A DNA stretch of 64,000 bases from Dastarcus helophoroides. Taxonomy: Eukaryota; Arthropoda; Insecta; Coleoptera; Bothrideridae. The notes under the pieces are model-generated. The model was not told the DNA's origin, did no database searches, and saw only the letters and a program-made list of their open reading frames with translations. Below, one piece after another: positions 46,865 through 57,599 of this stretch. Position numbers and translations under genes: made by a program. The stretch spans positions 17,347,629-17,411,628 of the forward strand of contig CM053327.1 of the NCBI GenBank assembly GCA_028583605.1. Reading direction: 5' to 3'. How positions within the stretch are numbered: position 1 is the stretch's first letter; the number at the start of each line of letters is the position of its first letter.

Positions 46865-47526
46865 CGAGGTCTGGCAGAAAAGTAATGGGACTGATTTATT
46901 ATTTACCAACGTTTTTATTGTTCGCAAACATCAATGTTATCTCCTTCAAAGTAGTTCCCTTGGGCAGCTATACACCGATGGAGACGTTCCCACTTTTGGT
47001 AGCCGCGCTGGAAATCTTCAACCAGTATGGTCTTCAGCATATCCGTTACTATCGTTTGGATGTTGTCGACAGTCCCGAAATGAGGACATTTCAGTTTAGG
47101 AAAAAGAAAAATATCACAGGGACTGGGAGCAGGACAGGGAAGCTGGGGAACCCACAGGAGGTGAGGTCAAAAGTATTGTGACGGAGAGGGAATTGTAACA
47201 TGGGGCGTTATCATGATAGAGCATCGATTTGTGTGCAACGTCTGTTCTCATGCACATGACCCTTTTTCTGAGCTGATTTTTCCAGCTAAACACAAAATTT
47301 AATGGCATAACGTTGCTCCAAACTCCGCTGATCCATTTTGCGTGACACAACCAAAACACAAATTCACTAATAGCAGTCAGAAAAATCACGTCGTTACCAG
47401 ACGGAGTTGAAACTCGCTCCGAGCTATGGGAGCATACTGATACACGTACTCTATCGCGGACAACAGTGCAGCGTTACCATCTCGCTTGCAGTGTTGCCAG
47501 TCTCATAAGTTTTCTGCCATACCTCC
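46865..47526 (-). pseudogene. internally deleted mariner nested in the array
   Basis: Ends CGAGGTCTGGCAGAAAAGTA (46865) and inverted GGAGGTATGGCAGAAAACTT (from 47526), flanked by TA (46863-46864 and 47527-47528). The minus strand encodes LYHDNAPCYNSLSVTILLTS (second catalytic Asp region). Then, after frame changes, it encodes remnants of ILVEDFQRGYQKWERLHRCI and AAQGNYFEGDNIDV, a C terminus typical of mariners of the rosa-like (DD41D) type. The first catalytic region is deleted. Lineage assignment is from motif memory and tentative. Confidence 0.85.
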
Positions 47527-48590
47527 TATTTCTTTAAATCTCAAGTTTTTCGCAAAATTTGGCTTTCTGTGCGAAATTTTCACTTTTTTTCTCTGGTAAT
47601 TTCGACTATTTTTTTAAAATTGTAGCCTTTTTTAATTAGACATTATTCACAAATTTCGTTTTTTAATTATTCTCTTAAAATTTAATTTCCCTGAAAATTT
47701 CAGTTCTTTTTTTCGAAATCTCAACCGTATTCTGAAATTTCAGCTTTTTTCAAGTACCATTAGTTTCCTTAACATTTGGCTTCTGAAACTGTTGACCCTT
47801 TTACTGATATTCCAGAAATTTTGACTATTTTAGTTTCCCCTTTTCTCAAAATATTGATTTTCATTTCATCATTCGATATTTAATATTTCTGAACATTTCA
47901 AATTTTTCCACGAAGGTCTATTTTTTCTTAAAATTTTGAATTTTTTCCTAAAATGGGTCATTTTTTTCCTAAAATTTCGAAATTTCGATCTTGTTCAAAT
48001 CTGTATTTTTTTTAACTTTCTTCAAAAATAATCTTTTTAGCGAAATGTCGCTAGTTTTCTTTACATTTAACTTTTCCTATTATATTTCTTTTTTTTTTCC
48101 TATCTACGATTTCTTTAAATTTGTCTTTCCGGAAGTTCCAACTGGTATCTCAAATATAGCCTTAATTTCGAAATTCTAAATTTTATCTTAAAAAACGATG
48201 TTTCTTATTTCCAAAATGTCGACTTTTCCTCGAAATTAACTTTTTCTTGAAATTTCCCTTTGCTCTTTATTTGTTTTTTTAAAAGTAGATCTGGATCACT
48301 ATTCTCAAGCTTCTTTGGCGAAATTTAAATACTGTCAAGATTGAACGAAAAAATAACAATTTAGGAAAAAATATTTTTAGAACTGGTGGCAATTTTTTTC
48401 TCAAAAGTCGACTTTTTATGAAAATTTTGCCGTTTTATCACAAAATTCAACCTTTGAAAAAAACGTTTTTTTTTTCGATTGGCGATATTTTTCGAGTTGT
48501 TCCGAAAGGTTTGGAAATTTTATTTTCTGAAAATGTCGACTTAAAACTGAATTTTTCTCGAAATTGCTCTTTTTCTAAATTACGAGTTTA

Positions 48591-49103
48591 CAGTGTCCCG
48601 AAAGTATCCTGGACAAGTGGTAATTCCGTAACTTGATCGAATTACAAAATTTATTTTAAGCATTTTAATGTGCGGAAATTTTCAAACGCGTTTTTAGCGA
48701 AAACTGTACATTGTATCAACTTGAAACAGGTATAGCATTTCTTGTCAAAACTAATTGGTCTATCATAATTTTAGTCAAAGCTATCAGAATAGGACCAGCA
48801 AAAAAGATGCGATAAAAATGAGATACAAAAAAACTGCTCGCAGCGCCCTCTACAATATGCGGCACTATTTAATCCTTTTTTTAAATCCTTATCTAAAACA
48901 TAACTGTGCCTCATTTCAATACGATTGGACGTTTTGTTTCTGAATTATTCCCACAACAAGAAAAAAATTTTTCGGTGAAGCTCTGAACTTCTAAAGGTGG
49001 CACTTTTGGCAAAGCTAAGTTTGTCTAAATCGATTCTAATTGATCACAAGAAGCTGTATTTAAGCTGGATCCCATTACTGATGTCCAGACACTATAGACC
49101 CTG
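48591..49103. mobile_element. TA-flanked MITE, 513 bp
   Basis: Left end CAGTGTCCCGAAAGTATCC and inverted right end CAGGGTCTATAGTGTCTGG share CAG.GTC and CTGGAC. Both sides are flanked by TA (48589-48590 and 49104-49105). The interior is non-array, whereas both flanks are array, which supports the boundaries. No transposase. Confidence 0.55.
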
Positions 49104-50009
49104 TAGGTATATTTAAAATTTTATTTTTTCTCTCAAAAATTGTCTTCAATCTTTGTAATATTTTCTAGAAATTTCGACGACATTTTCGAAATATCTTTTT
49201 TTTTATTTGATTTTCTAGAAATTTCAACTTTTACCTGAAAATTCAATGGCAATTTCTACTTAAAATTAGGCTTTTTTTTAAATGTCGATTTTTTCTCAAA
49301 ATTTGTTATTTTTTCGAAAACAAGATCGAAATTTTAAAAAAATCCAAAAATTCTGAAAATAATATTTTTAAGAAATTTGGTGAGACATTTCTTGTAAATT
49401 TCAAAATTATTTCAAAATCCAAATATAAAGTAAAAATTCTGAGAATGAGAGAAATTATTTGTAAAAATTGCGTTATTTTTTCTAAATTCGAATTTGTGCA
49501 ATGCGATTTTTGTCAGAAATTTCAACATTTGGAAGTTTCGACATTTTTGGAACTTTTTGAAAGGTTCGGTTTTTATTTTAAATTCGATTTTCTGAATTTG
49601 TCCTGAAGTTCAGCTTTTTTCAAAATATCGGCTGCAATCAGGGAAATTTGATTCCCCCAATTTATGCAGTTAGGTAAAAATATACTATATTCTCAGCCAG
49701 AAGCTTTCCTGATCTGCTTTTTTAACCCATCAATTTTTCAAAATAATTATTACTTCTCCTTGGATGAAAGCCTGTCTAGATCTATGGAAATGGGTCCGTG
49801 GTGTTTCTGAAATTTTCAAAGTGGTTCGAGATTAGATAAAGGTTAAGAAACCCTGAGTTAGACCAGTAACTTTACATGGCATCTATGGCAAATGACATCT
49901 GGTTTATAAAGCATTTAAAAGACATTCAATCAGATCCAAACAAAATTAGTACGACTGAATAGGTCCTTAAAATATCTTTCACTTGCGACATAGTTTCATT
50001 TAAAGTTAT

Positions 50010-50190
50010 TACGAAATATTAAGTCGAAATTTTGAGAAGAAAGTCGAAATCTTTACCGAAAAACTAAAAAACTACAAATTACAAAAATAAAAATTATGGA
50101 AAAAATGTAAAAAATTTATGAAAATTGGTAGTTTTAAATAAACAAACATGGAAATTTGGGGAAAGACCCTAAAATTAAAAAAAAGGAATC
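50010..50190. repeat. short A-rich array remnant
   Basis: Units such as GAAATTTTGAGAAGAAAGTC resemble the arrays elsewhere. No carrier termini. Confidence 0.45.
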
Positions 50191-50242
50191 ATCATTCATG
50201 ATGATTACGTCACTGATCCACTAATAGGTTAACTAAGAGTAT

Positions 50243-51103
50243 GTTCAACAGAAAACGTTTCTCGCTTTTAGGAAAACTATTGAAAATTTTTTGATTTTCA
50301 GTTTTTTAAATGAAAGAGCATTAAAAAGCCTACGGTGCAACTGCCTAATACATCGTCCAATCCCCATCGCTCTCCAGAATACCGTGGCACCTTTTGGACA
50401 TGCTTTCCAAGCAGTTTTTCAGCATATCCCACGGGCAATATAACTCTCTGATTTTTCGTGAAAACAGCTTAAGGGTGAACACACCATGTTCCCTCTTTTC
50501 GTTCATATTCTTTCACAACGCTCCAAACATTTTCCTTTGGATTTGCATCGGAAGATTGTGTGTTGTTGTGATGCCAGTCCTTGCTTTCCAGGAGGAACAA
50601 GGATGACTCCGATGTTTTGAATCGTTGCTCCTCTGTAAAATCCAGTTTGCGCCTTTGACATCAAACACCTTCTCGAAAGACTTTAGTTCATAAATACTGA
50701 TCATTTTCTGTGCATCCAAGTTCTGGGTAGAAAGCTCTAAACATCGAAAACCATACTCAGAGAAATATCCCCAAACATGGAGTTTCACTAAGTATTTGAC
50801 AGTTCGCTGAAGCAATCGCTCACCAGCGGCAAACCAAGCATACTTTAAGGGAGCTCAACCCCAGAACGACACTTCGTGGACCTTTTGAATGAAGACACAA
50901 AAAGGCAGCTTCGAAACGCTTACCATAAACAGCACTTGTTTTCGTTATGTCTGTACTCTGTGACAATTCGTGCGGTAGTAAAACAATTTGGCATCCGAGA
51001 CGCGATGTAGCAAGCGAATGCACTTTCCCGCCAAAAAATAAATAATATCCAAATTGTTAATAGTTTTTGAAAAATCGAAAAACATTTCTTGTTGAATCGA
51101 CTG
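50243..51103 (-). pseudogene. Tc1-like transposon, copy B
   Basis: Same family as 43786-44861, opposite orientation. Ends are CAGTCGATTCAACAAG (reading leftward from 51103, TA at 51104-51105) and GTTCAACAGAAAACGTTTCT at 50243. Minus-strand remnants include FFIGGKVHSL-type 5' sequence, LQRTVKYLVKLHVWGYFSEY (50815 downward), WILQRSNDSKHRS (second Asp region) and, after frameshifts, MSKRCHGILESDGDW near 50400-50360. The catalytic Glu block (MENVW) is broken, with only SKGKCLERC-like nucleotide remnants. Shorter than copy A. Confidence 0.85.
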
Positions 51104-51109
51104 TATAAA

Positions 51110-51940
51110 GTATTTCCAATGTCCAAGTTTCATTAGAGTAAAAATATCCATTCAAATGATTCGAGGCAGGATTTTTGACTAGCACCAAATAATGCAACCT
51201 AGTACCTTCATTACACTATTTGTTTCATTATTCATTTTGTAAATAAAAATTTTAAATTATGCATTTAGTATACATGTAGGCAATGTAGCAATACCAGAAT
51301 TAATCTGCTGGAGTTGAGTAATTACAAAGTCCATTTTTTACCGATTTTGCATCATTATAATAATAATAAACTTATTGCATGCAAAGGAATTGACAAGTAC
51401 CTAGGTTGACCTTTTAGTCGAGCCCAAATAAGGTGTGCAACACTTGTCACATCGAAAAAGAGTTATATTTAAACTGAACATTAATAATTGAGTGAAAAAA
51501 TTGTCATCTCGACTTAAATTAATCCAACATAACACGAATCCAACTCGTGTCTTTTTATTTTAAAACCAAAAGCCATCTATTTGGCATTCTATAATCCTAC
51601 AGCTGATTAAGAGATTCTTTCTGCCTCCCCGGTTTGGTCGCTTAGCAACCATGTAGACCCATCAAATTAGTTTTCGGGCTGTAAAGATCTCGAGTTATTG
51701 TAATAACTCGCCCTACCCTAAAGATGCACAGTTACGGTGCGAAAAAGGGACCTATAACGGCTCAGATCATAAGCAAATGTCACGCTATAATTTCGTTAAA
51801 ACGTGTCGGGAATCCCGAAAATGGCCAATATACGCCGCAAGAACTAACAGCAGCAAATTTAGCGAAAGAACGCATTATTGCTATATTGCCTCGATACATT
51901 ATGATTAAGGGCTCATTACTAAAATATATATAGGGTTGAA
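51110..51940. other. no recognisable gene
   Basis: AT-rich non-array sequence. ORFs here lack recognisable motifs. Confidence 0.35.
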
Positions 51941-52219
51941 TAAAAGTATGGAACCGAGCTTTATAGCGAAAAAGTTCTACTTAATGTTTTATTTTTTTAA
52001 TAAGTTTTTTATTAATTCGCTTTCTTGTCTGTGATTCAATTGATGTTTGACATTGATATCTATTTGACAGTTGTACAAATTTTGTAGCCGATTTGAAATT
52101 ACGAGGGTAAATCAAATATGAACCGGAATTTCTATCATGTCGCCATGAGGGCGTCGGGAGTGTGCGCATACTCTTAAACATGTTAGGTAGAGATATAACG
52201 TGACTTCTTGCACTCAAGG

Positions 52220-52506
52220 CATATATGTAATACTTCTATATGGCCAGTTCCCTATTCTCTTCGCGAGTTTGTTCTGACCAAATCCGATAAAGATGGAACA
52301 TGGATAAATGGCGAGTATTGCGCATGAATGAACGAAATGAACCAATCGCTACGCGCGGGTTAAACGGGTGTTTATGTTTGGCCGTGCACAGCTGATGTGT
52401 AACACTTGCGCATTGCGACTCATTAATTCGTGTGAAGGTCAGCGAGAAAGAGACGTCTTTCCCCTAAGAAACGAGGAACTGACCATATAGAAGTATTACA
52501 TATATG
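52220..52506. mobile_element. MITE, 287 bp, nested in the mariner 5' UTR
   Basis: Inverted ends share CATATATGTAATACTTCTAT followed by ATGG(C/T)CAGTTCC (about 32 bp, one mismatch). A duplication CTCAAGG (52213-52219 and 52508-52514; eight bases with one mismatch) flanks it. The paralogous mariner at 7.6 kb lacks it (its inverse reads CGCTCAAGCGAATTCC), giving a direct empty site. The 8-bp duplication suggests a hAT- or P-like mobiliser. No coding capacity. Confidence 0.85.
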
Positions 52507-52912
52507 GCTCAAGGGAATTCCGTTCTCGCCGTTCAATCAGTTGTAAAAACCATGAGTGAGGACGTTGAAGGTGTAAAGCCCTCCGAAATTCTTCGTAGAC
52601 TAGAAGCACAGCATGGGGATAGTTGTTTGAAAAAAAGTCAAGTGTATTAATGGCACCAAAAATTTTTGGAAGGACGAACTTAAGTTGAAAATAAATTCCA
52701 TGCCCGTCGTCCTCGGACATGTGAGACTGCGGATTAACGCTATTCAACGCCTTTTGGAAGGTGATTGCCGTTTAACTGTTGGTGAAATTGTAGCTCAGAT
52801 AGGGATAAACTTTGGGAGGGCTCAATCCATCATTACAGATGAGTTGAGGTTTCGAAAAATTTCTGCTAGGTGGGTACCTCGTCTTTTGACTGAAGAACAG
52901 AAACAACAACGT

Positions 52913-53282
52913 TTGGAGATTTGTCAGCGCCATCTTGGACATTTTCAGCGTCAAGGTGATGGCTTTTTGCAAAGTATCGTTACGTGCGATGAGACTTGAT
53001 TGGGTCCACCATTATATCCTTGAATCTAAACAAGCAAGATGGAGTGGAGAAGAAAGGGAGAAGGTACACTCGTCAAGGCAAAAACTCGCCTTTCAGTTTG
53101 GAGATTTGTCAGCTCCATCTTAGACGTTTTCAAAGTAAAGGTGATGGTATTTTGCAACGTATCGTTACGCACGATGAGACTTGGGTCCACCATTACACCC
53201 CTGAATCCAAACAAGCAAACATGAAAGGGGGAAGGTGCACCCGTCACGGCAAAAACTCGCCTCTCAGCTGGAAAGGTTTTTG
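52913..53282 (+). repeat. 185-bp tandem duplication within the mariner transposase
   Basis: Two copies in direct orientation with offset 185: TTGGAGATTTGTCAGCGCCA at 52913 and TTGGAGATTTGTCAGCTCCA at 53098. Each contains the first catalytic Asp (CDET or HDET) and SKQA. The copies have diverged at many positions, so the duplication is old. Confidence 0.9.
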
Positions 53283-53929
53283 CGACAGTGTTTTGGGGAT
53301 TTTAAAAAAGTTATGCAGGTCGATTTTCTGCATGAACGTCGTACTGTTAATGCTACCTACTACTGCCATCTATGGATGAAGCAAAACGTGCATATCGCCA
53401 GCGAGGCGTGAATGTTCGGTCAGAAATGTGATTTTGCTTCACGACAATGCTCGCCTCCACTCAGCCAATCTGACACATCAAAAATTAGAGGAAATGCATT
53501 GGGCAACATTAGAACACCCTCCTTATAGTCCCGACTTATCACCATGCGATTATCATTTGTTTGGGCCACTGAAAGAAGCTCTAGAAGGTGAGCGATTCCA
53601 TGATGATGCAGCTATTGAGACATTTATGCGCAACTGGCTGCAAACACGCCTCCCTTTCTGTTATGATGATGGCATTAAAAAACTTCCAATCCGTTGGGAA
53701 AAATACATAACAAATTATGTAGAAAAATAGTTAATAACTTTCATATATGTATCTTGTACCAATAAATTTTAAAAAAAATCCGGTTCATATTTGATTTACC
53801 CTCGTAACTTCCCGATGAACTAGAAACTCGAATCTTTAACCATAGCTCAGAACTGGGTGACAATTATTGCGCAAATAAAAAACTGAGAATTAACTTGAAT
53901 TAAAAACCAACATAACCTAAAATAAGGAA

Positions 53930-54150
53930 CATAATCTAAAAACTTACTCTTCCTAAAAAAAATATCGACGTTAAATCCGAAACTGAAAATAAATTTTCTA
54001 CGGAGAACCCAAATTTGTAAAAAAAAATCTAAATTTAGAATTTCCGGTTAGAAAATATTAACATTTCGGAGCAAACTCAAAATTTACGTTAACAAACTTT
54101 TCTCGAAATTTTAATTTAAATATACAACCATTTTCTCGAAATTTGGAACT
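53930..54150. repeat. short array-like remnant
   Basis: AAAAAAATCTAAATTTAGAA and TTTTCTCGAAATTTTAAT-type units. Weak and mixed in polarity. Confidence 0.4.
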
Positions 54151-54185
54151 TGTTTATGGAAAGATAAAGAACGTTATGTTCTGCA

Positions 54186-54320
54186 AGATACCATCGTCAT
54201 AATGGCTCGTTCTGAAAACATAGAATAACAATTTTCTTTTTCATTTTTTGTTTTTATTAGGCCTTTTGAATACGTGGTTAAAATTAATGACAATGATAGT
54301 CACCCTGAATTTTTTTAACG
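54186..54320 (+). repeat. interspersed ~130-150-bp repeat, copy 3
   Basis: TTTTTATTAGGCCTTTTGAA followed by TACGTGGTTAAAATTAATGA aligns to copies at 18.8 and 24.9 kb. Upstream AGATACCATCGTCATAATGG aligns with GTTACCAGGAGTTATGG of copy 1. Confidence 0.6.
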
Positions 54321-54329
54321 CCGTACTTT

Positions 54330-55130
54330 GCTACTAAATGTTGGTAAATATTTACAGACAAAAGTAGAAGTTCCTGCTGAATGAATATTAACCTTAACAA
54401 GGGACGGCATTCGTGACACTATCAAAATGATAATTACCCAATTAAAACAGCAAGATGACAAAACTGTTCTTACTCCGCTACCATAAATCCAGTCTCAAGT
54501 TCAAGCGAGATGGTATTTTCGTAAGCACGTCACCTGCCTAACATTGTCACAATAAACACAACGCGCATTTTCGAGGGGAAACCGCCTCGTTTAAAAGCAG
54601 TAAATAAAAGTAGAGCACCACAGAAGTTAAACTAGTGATTTACTGATTTGCAAGTTGCAACCATCGGCTAGGTCAACACAAGCACATTAACCTCGGTGCC
54701 TCGGCCTAAATACGTTCCGCTATTACATAAATAAATTGAATTACAAATCTGAAAAAGCATAAACTCGCTTAGCTGGACGTTTTAAAATGATTTGTAATGG
54801 TAATTTTCCCCTCAAAAATGTTTTATAAACGTTATTAGAAATATATTTAGGCGACTCCTTAGAGGTTTCAAGTAAATTGTTACTGAATATTAAATATGAA
54901 TTTTCCTACGAAATATTTAAAATAAATTTACCTTTTAATCCATAATGTTAGGTGCTCTTAGTTCCATACAATCTGAAACAGAATTCCAATTATTGTAAAC
55001 TATTTGCATTTAATAGTTTCAGTTATTCGATTTAACCAACAATTAAGTTTCTTCGGTAAATATACTTAATAGATCTTGTAACCTTTGTATATTCGATAGT
55101 TCGAAAAGTAGACGTGTGTAAAACATGGAC
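54330..55130. other. no recognisable gene
   Basis: AT-rich non-array sequence without supportable features. Confidence 0.35.
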
Positions 55131-55137
55131 CTGATAT

Positions 55138-56045
55138 TATGTTAACAAAAAAGGGTGATCCTTCATTCAAAATTTTGTTATACGTGCACGAAAGCTAAAA
55201 AAAGAACCCTTAACTAATGATACCAAATTGGAAATAATGAATATGTTTCAAGATAATCCACATTCTTTAAGTCGACAAGTGCTGCAGCACTGAACGTTAG
55301 TCATTCCTCGATTATTCGTGTACTGAAAGAAAATAAACGGTAAACAGACACCATGTCATGAGTTCAGTGAAGACGATTTTGATAGAAGAACTAATTTTTG
55401 CGATCAAATGATGCAAAGATTAGATAATAATGTCATTCAAATAGAAAACGTATTGTTTACTGATGAGTCCAGTTTTACTCTTCACGGTCATGTAACTCGT
55501 CAAAACTGTCGTTATTGTGCTAGTGAAAATCCCCACTGGATGAGAGAATTGCACACACAAAACCCTGAAAAAGTTAAGGATTATTGAAGATCATGCCATT
55601 GGTCCATTTTTCATTGATAGAAATTTAAATGGAGATAATTATTGAGCATTGCTCCAAAACAACATTGTACCAGCTTTGGTAAACTTATATCCAGCTCAAG
55701 AAAATCTGCACGTTCCAGCTAATACAATATGGTTCCAACAAGATGGAGCACCACCACACTACCGATTTTACATTTCCAAATCGGTGGATAGGGAGACGAG
55801 GTACGGTATAATGGCCACCACAATCGCCAGACCTGACGCCTCTGGACTTTTTTATGGGGTTATGTGAAAAGTACAATGTATAAAACCAAACCCCGCGACG
55901 TAGCTGTCTTACGAGCAAGAATAATGCTTGCGATTACGTCGATGACAGCAGAGATGTTGAATAATGTCAGGAGACATTTTTATTCACGATTAGGATTCTG
56001 CCAAGATGTTGGAGGTGCCCATTTTGAACATCTCCTACATTAAGT
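55138..56045 (+). pseudogene. Tc1/mariner-like DDE transposase remnant of the DUF4817-containing type
   Basis: Remnants in several + frames: LEIMNMFQDNPHSLSRQ and ALNVSHSSIIRVLKENK (N-terminal helix-turn-helix, 55230-55340), VLFTDESSFTLHGHVTRQNC (first Asp, 55450), NPHWMRELHTQNPEKVK, IGPFFIDRNLNGDNY, then NTIWFQQDGAPPHY (second Asp, 55720). After a frameshift, PNRWIGRRG and the third-Asp block PQSPDLTPLDFFMG (about 55825) follow, then ILPRCWRC-type tail. This domain order is common among insect transposases often misnamed Tc3 or SETMAR-like. At least four frame breaks or stops occur. Terminal repeats were not found. Confidence 0.82.
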
Positions 56046-56049
56046 ATGG

Positions 56050-57240
56050 TTTGTTTTTTTATTGTATTAAATGAAAATATTAGATTTATATTTTGTTGTT
56101 GAAAATTGAAATATATTTTTTTTGCTGTTAATTTTTTAAATAAATATGGAAAATTATATTTTTTTAGACATCTTGTCTTTAATTTCAAGTTTAATATCTA
56201 AAACTTCGACCCATTTTTCGCATTTTTATTAGTATTAGATTTAAAAACCTTAAAAGCAAAGAAGTCATCACAACATTTATCAGAAAGCTATTGAACATCT
56301 GCCAGCTTTTGTATTTGTTTTTGCAGAAGGGAAGGATAATTTCATTAAAAATACTTTTCTTGGCAGCACTTATGCATGTAATGGAAAGTGACATTTTATT
56401 TACGATTTTCAAAAGGAAAAATACATTCAAGCACACAGAAATAGTATGACGACAAAAATGTGGTAAAGGTTAGGGAATGTGAAAAGGAATTCATCAATTT
56501 CGTTCCAGAAATATTAACAAAGTAATTATTTATTTATCATAATGATTGAGTGCAGCTGCACCCCCAATTATTCATTTACACTACAGTTATTCCTTCAGAG
56601 GCACATTCAGTCGGAGAAAAGAAATTGTTCTACGTTTCAAGTAGCATCAAACGAAAGGAAGTTTTTTCAAGAGCAAAAAAATCTAGAAAGAAAAGCAGGA
56701 TGACTCAGTATACCAAGTGAAAACTTGAAGTAAAAACCAAATAAAAACCAAACCAAACTCTCCTTCAGACGACTTTCGCCTCTGATAAGCGATGACAAAT
56801 AATGAACTCAAAGGTAAGAATGTATGAATGGACATTTTACTGCCAGATGTAGATAACAGTGTTAAATTTAAATACATATTACCTATGTATTAATTCATTT
56901 TCATTATTTATTAGTTCCCAACTACATGTCAGAATATTTAGTCTGGGCTTGGAAAGTCTCTAAATTTCGAAAGATAGATTTAGAGACTAAAATGCACACT
57001 TTAAAAATAGAATTCAAAAAATCACAAGCTCAAGTTCAGAATATTTTGAAAATTTTTAAAGTTTATGTTCAAGTTAAACTCGAAATTTCGAAAAAAAAGT
57101 CCAAATTTTGTAATTTTAAGATTAAAAATAACACTAAGAATTTTCAAATTTTCGAGGATATTGACATAAACATTTCAAAAATTAACACTTTGTAAACATT
57201 TGGAAATTCATTAATAATAGTAGAATTTAAACTTAAAATT
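56050..57240. other. no recognisable gene
   Basis: AT-rich sequence, array-like in part after 56940. ORFs (for example 56926-57195) are Lys/Ile-rich low-complexity frames. Confidence 0.35.
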
Positions 57241-57599
57241 TCACTGATACTCAGAGTTGGGCAAATTACTTTTAAAAATAAATTATTACATTACCCATTA
57301 CTTTTTCAGAAAAAAAAATGAAATTACTTCGAATTACATTACCATTGGTTAAAAAGTAATTCAATTACCCATTACTTAGAAAATGGAATTAATTACAAAG
57401 CAATTACATTTTCAATTACTTTTAAATTTAACAATATAAACAATAACATAAATAATGTACAAAATTCATTTTTTATTTAGTAATAAAAAATAAACTATCA
57501 ACTAAAGGACACTTACACAATGTAATGTCAACTTTAGTGCCATAAATGTTACGATTTATATTACAGGAAAGAGGCTAAATAATAGCCTAGCAAAAGTAA

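Larger units (their letters stand above)
46120..49640. repeat. T-rich ~20-bp tandem array (interrupted)
   Basis: TTTTTCTCAAAATTTCGAC-type units in about 46120-46860, 47530-48590 and 49120-49640. The two interruptions are separate DNA transposons that inserted at TA. Confidence 0.85.
45884..49855. mobile_element. hAT-like element with array cargo and nested insertions, 4.0 kb
   Basis: Perfect 16-bp inverted ends: CAGGGTTTCTTAACCT at 45884 and its inverse ending at 49855. Flanking 8-mers (ATCAGAAC and AGTTAGAC) do not match, so the target duplication has decayed or the ends come from different copies. The interior is T-rich array broken by a mariner (46865-47526) and a TA-flanked MITE (48591-49103). 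No transposase was seen. Confidence 0.65.
52102..53804 (+). pseudogene. mariner transposon with nested MITE and internal duplication
   Basis: Ends CGAGGGTAAATCAAATATGA and its inverse, flanked by TA (52100-52101, 53805-53806). Coding remnants: TMSEDVEGVKPSEILRRLEA (about 52550), CRLTVGEIVAQIGINFGRAQ (helix-turn-helix, 52765), WVPRLLTEEQKQQRLEICQR, VTCDET (first Asp, 52980), HDETWVHHYTPESKQAN (second copy of the same region, 53170), VILLHDNARLHSANL (second Asp, 53427) and YSPDLSPCDYHLFGPLKEAL (third Asp). I count 34 residues between the second and third Asp, the DD34D spacing of mariner. The C terminus is intact (WEKYITNYVEK). Stops, frameshifts, a 5' UTR MITE and a 185-bp tandem duplication make it non-functional. 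Confidence 0.92.
51960..53870 (+). repeat. interspersed repeat split by a mariner (copy 1)
   Basis: Left part: TTTATTAATTCGCTTTCTTG, TCTGTGATTCAATTGATGTT, TGACATTGATA. Right part begins at 53807 with ACTTCCCGATGAACTAGAAA, CTCGAATCTT. The uninterrupted paralogue is at 62085-62240. The junction there (AAACTAACTTCCCG) carries a single TA. Confidence 0.75.

Noticed and set aside
45876..49863. 8-bp target duplication around the CAGGGTTTCTTAACCT element
   Set aside because: The flanking 8-mers ATCAGAAC and AGTTAGAC match at only three positions.
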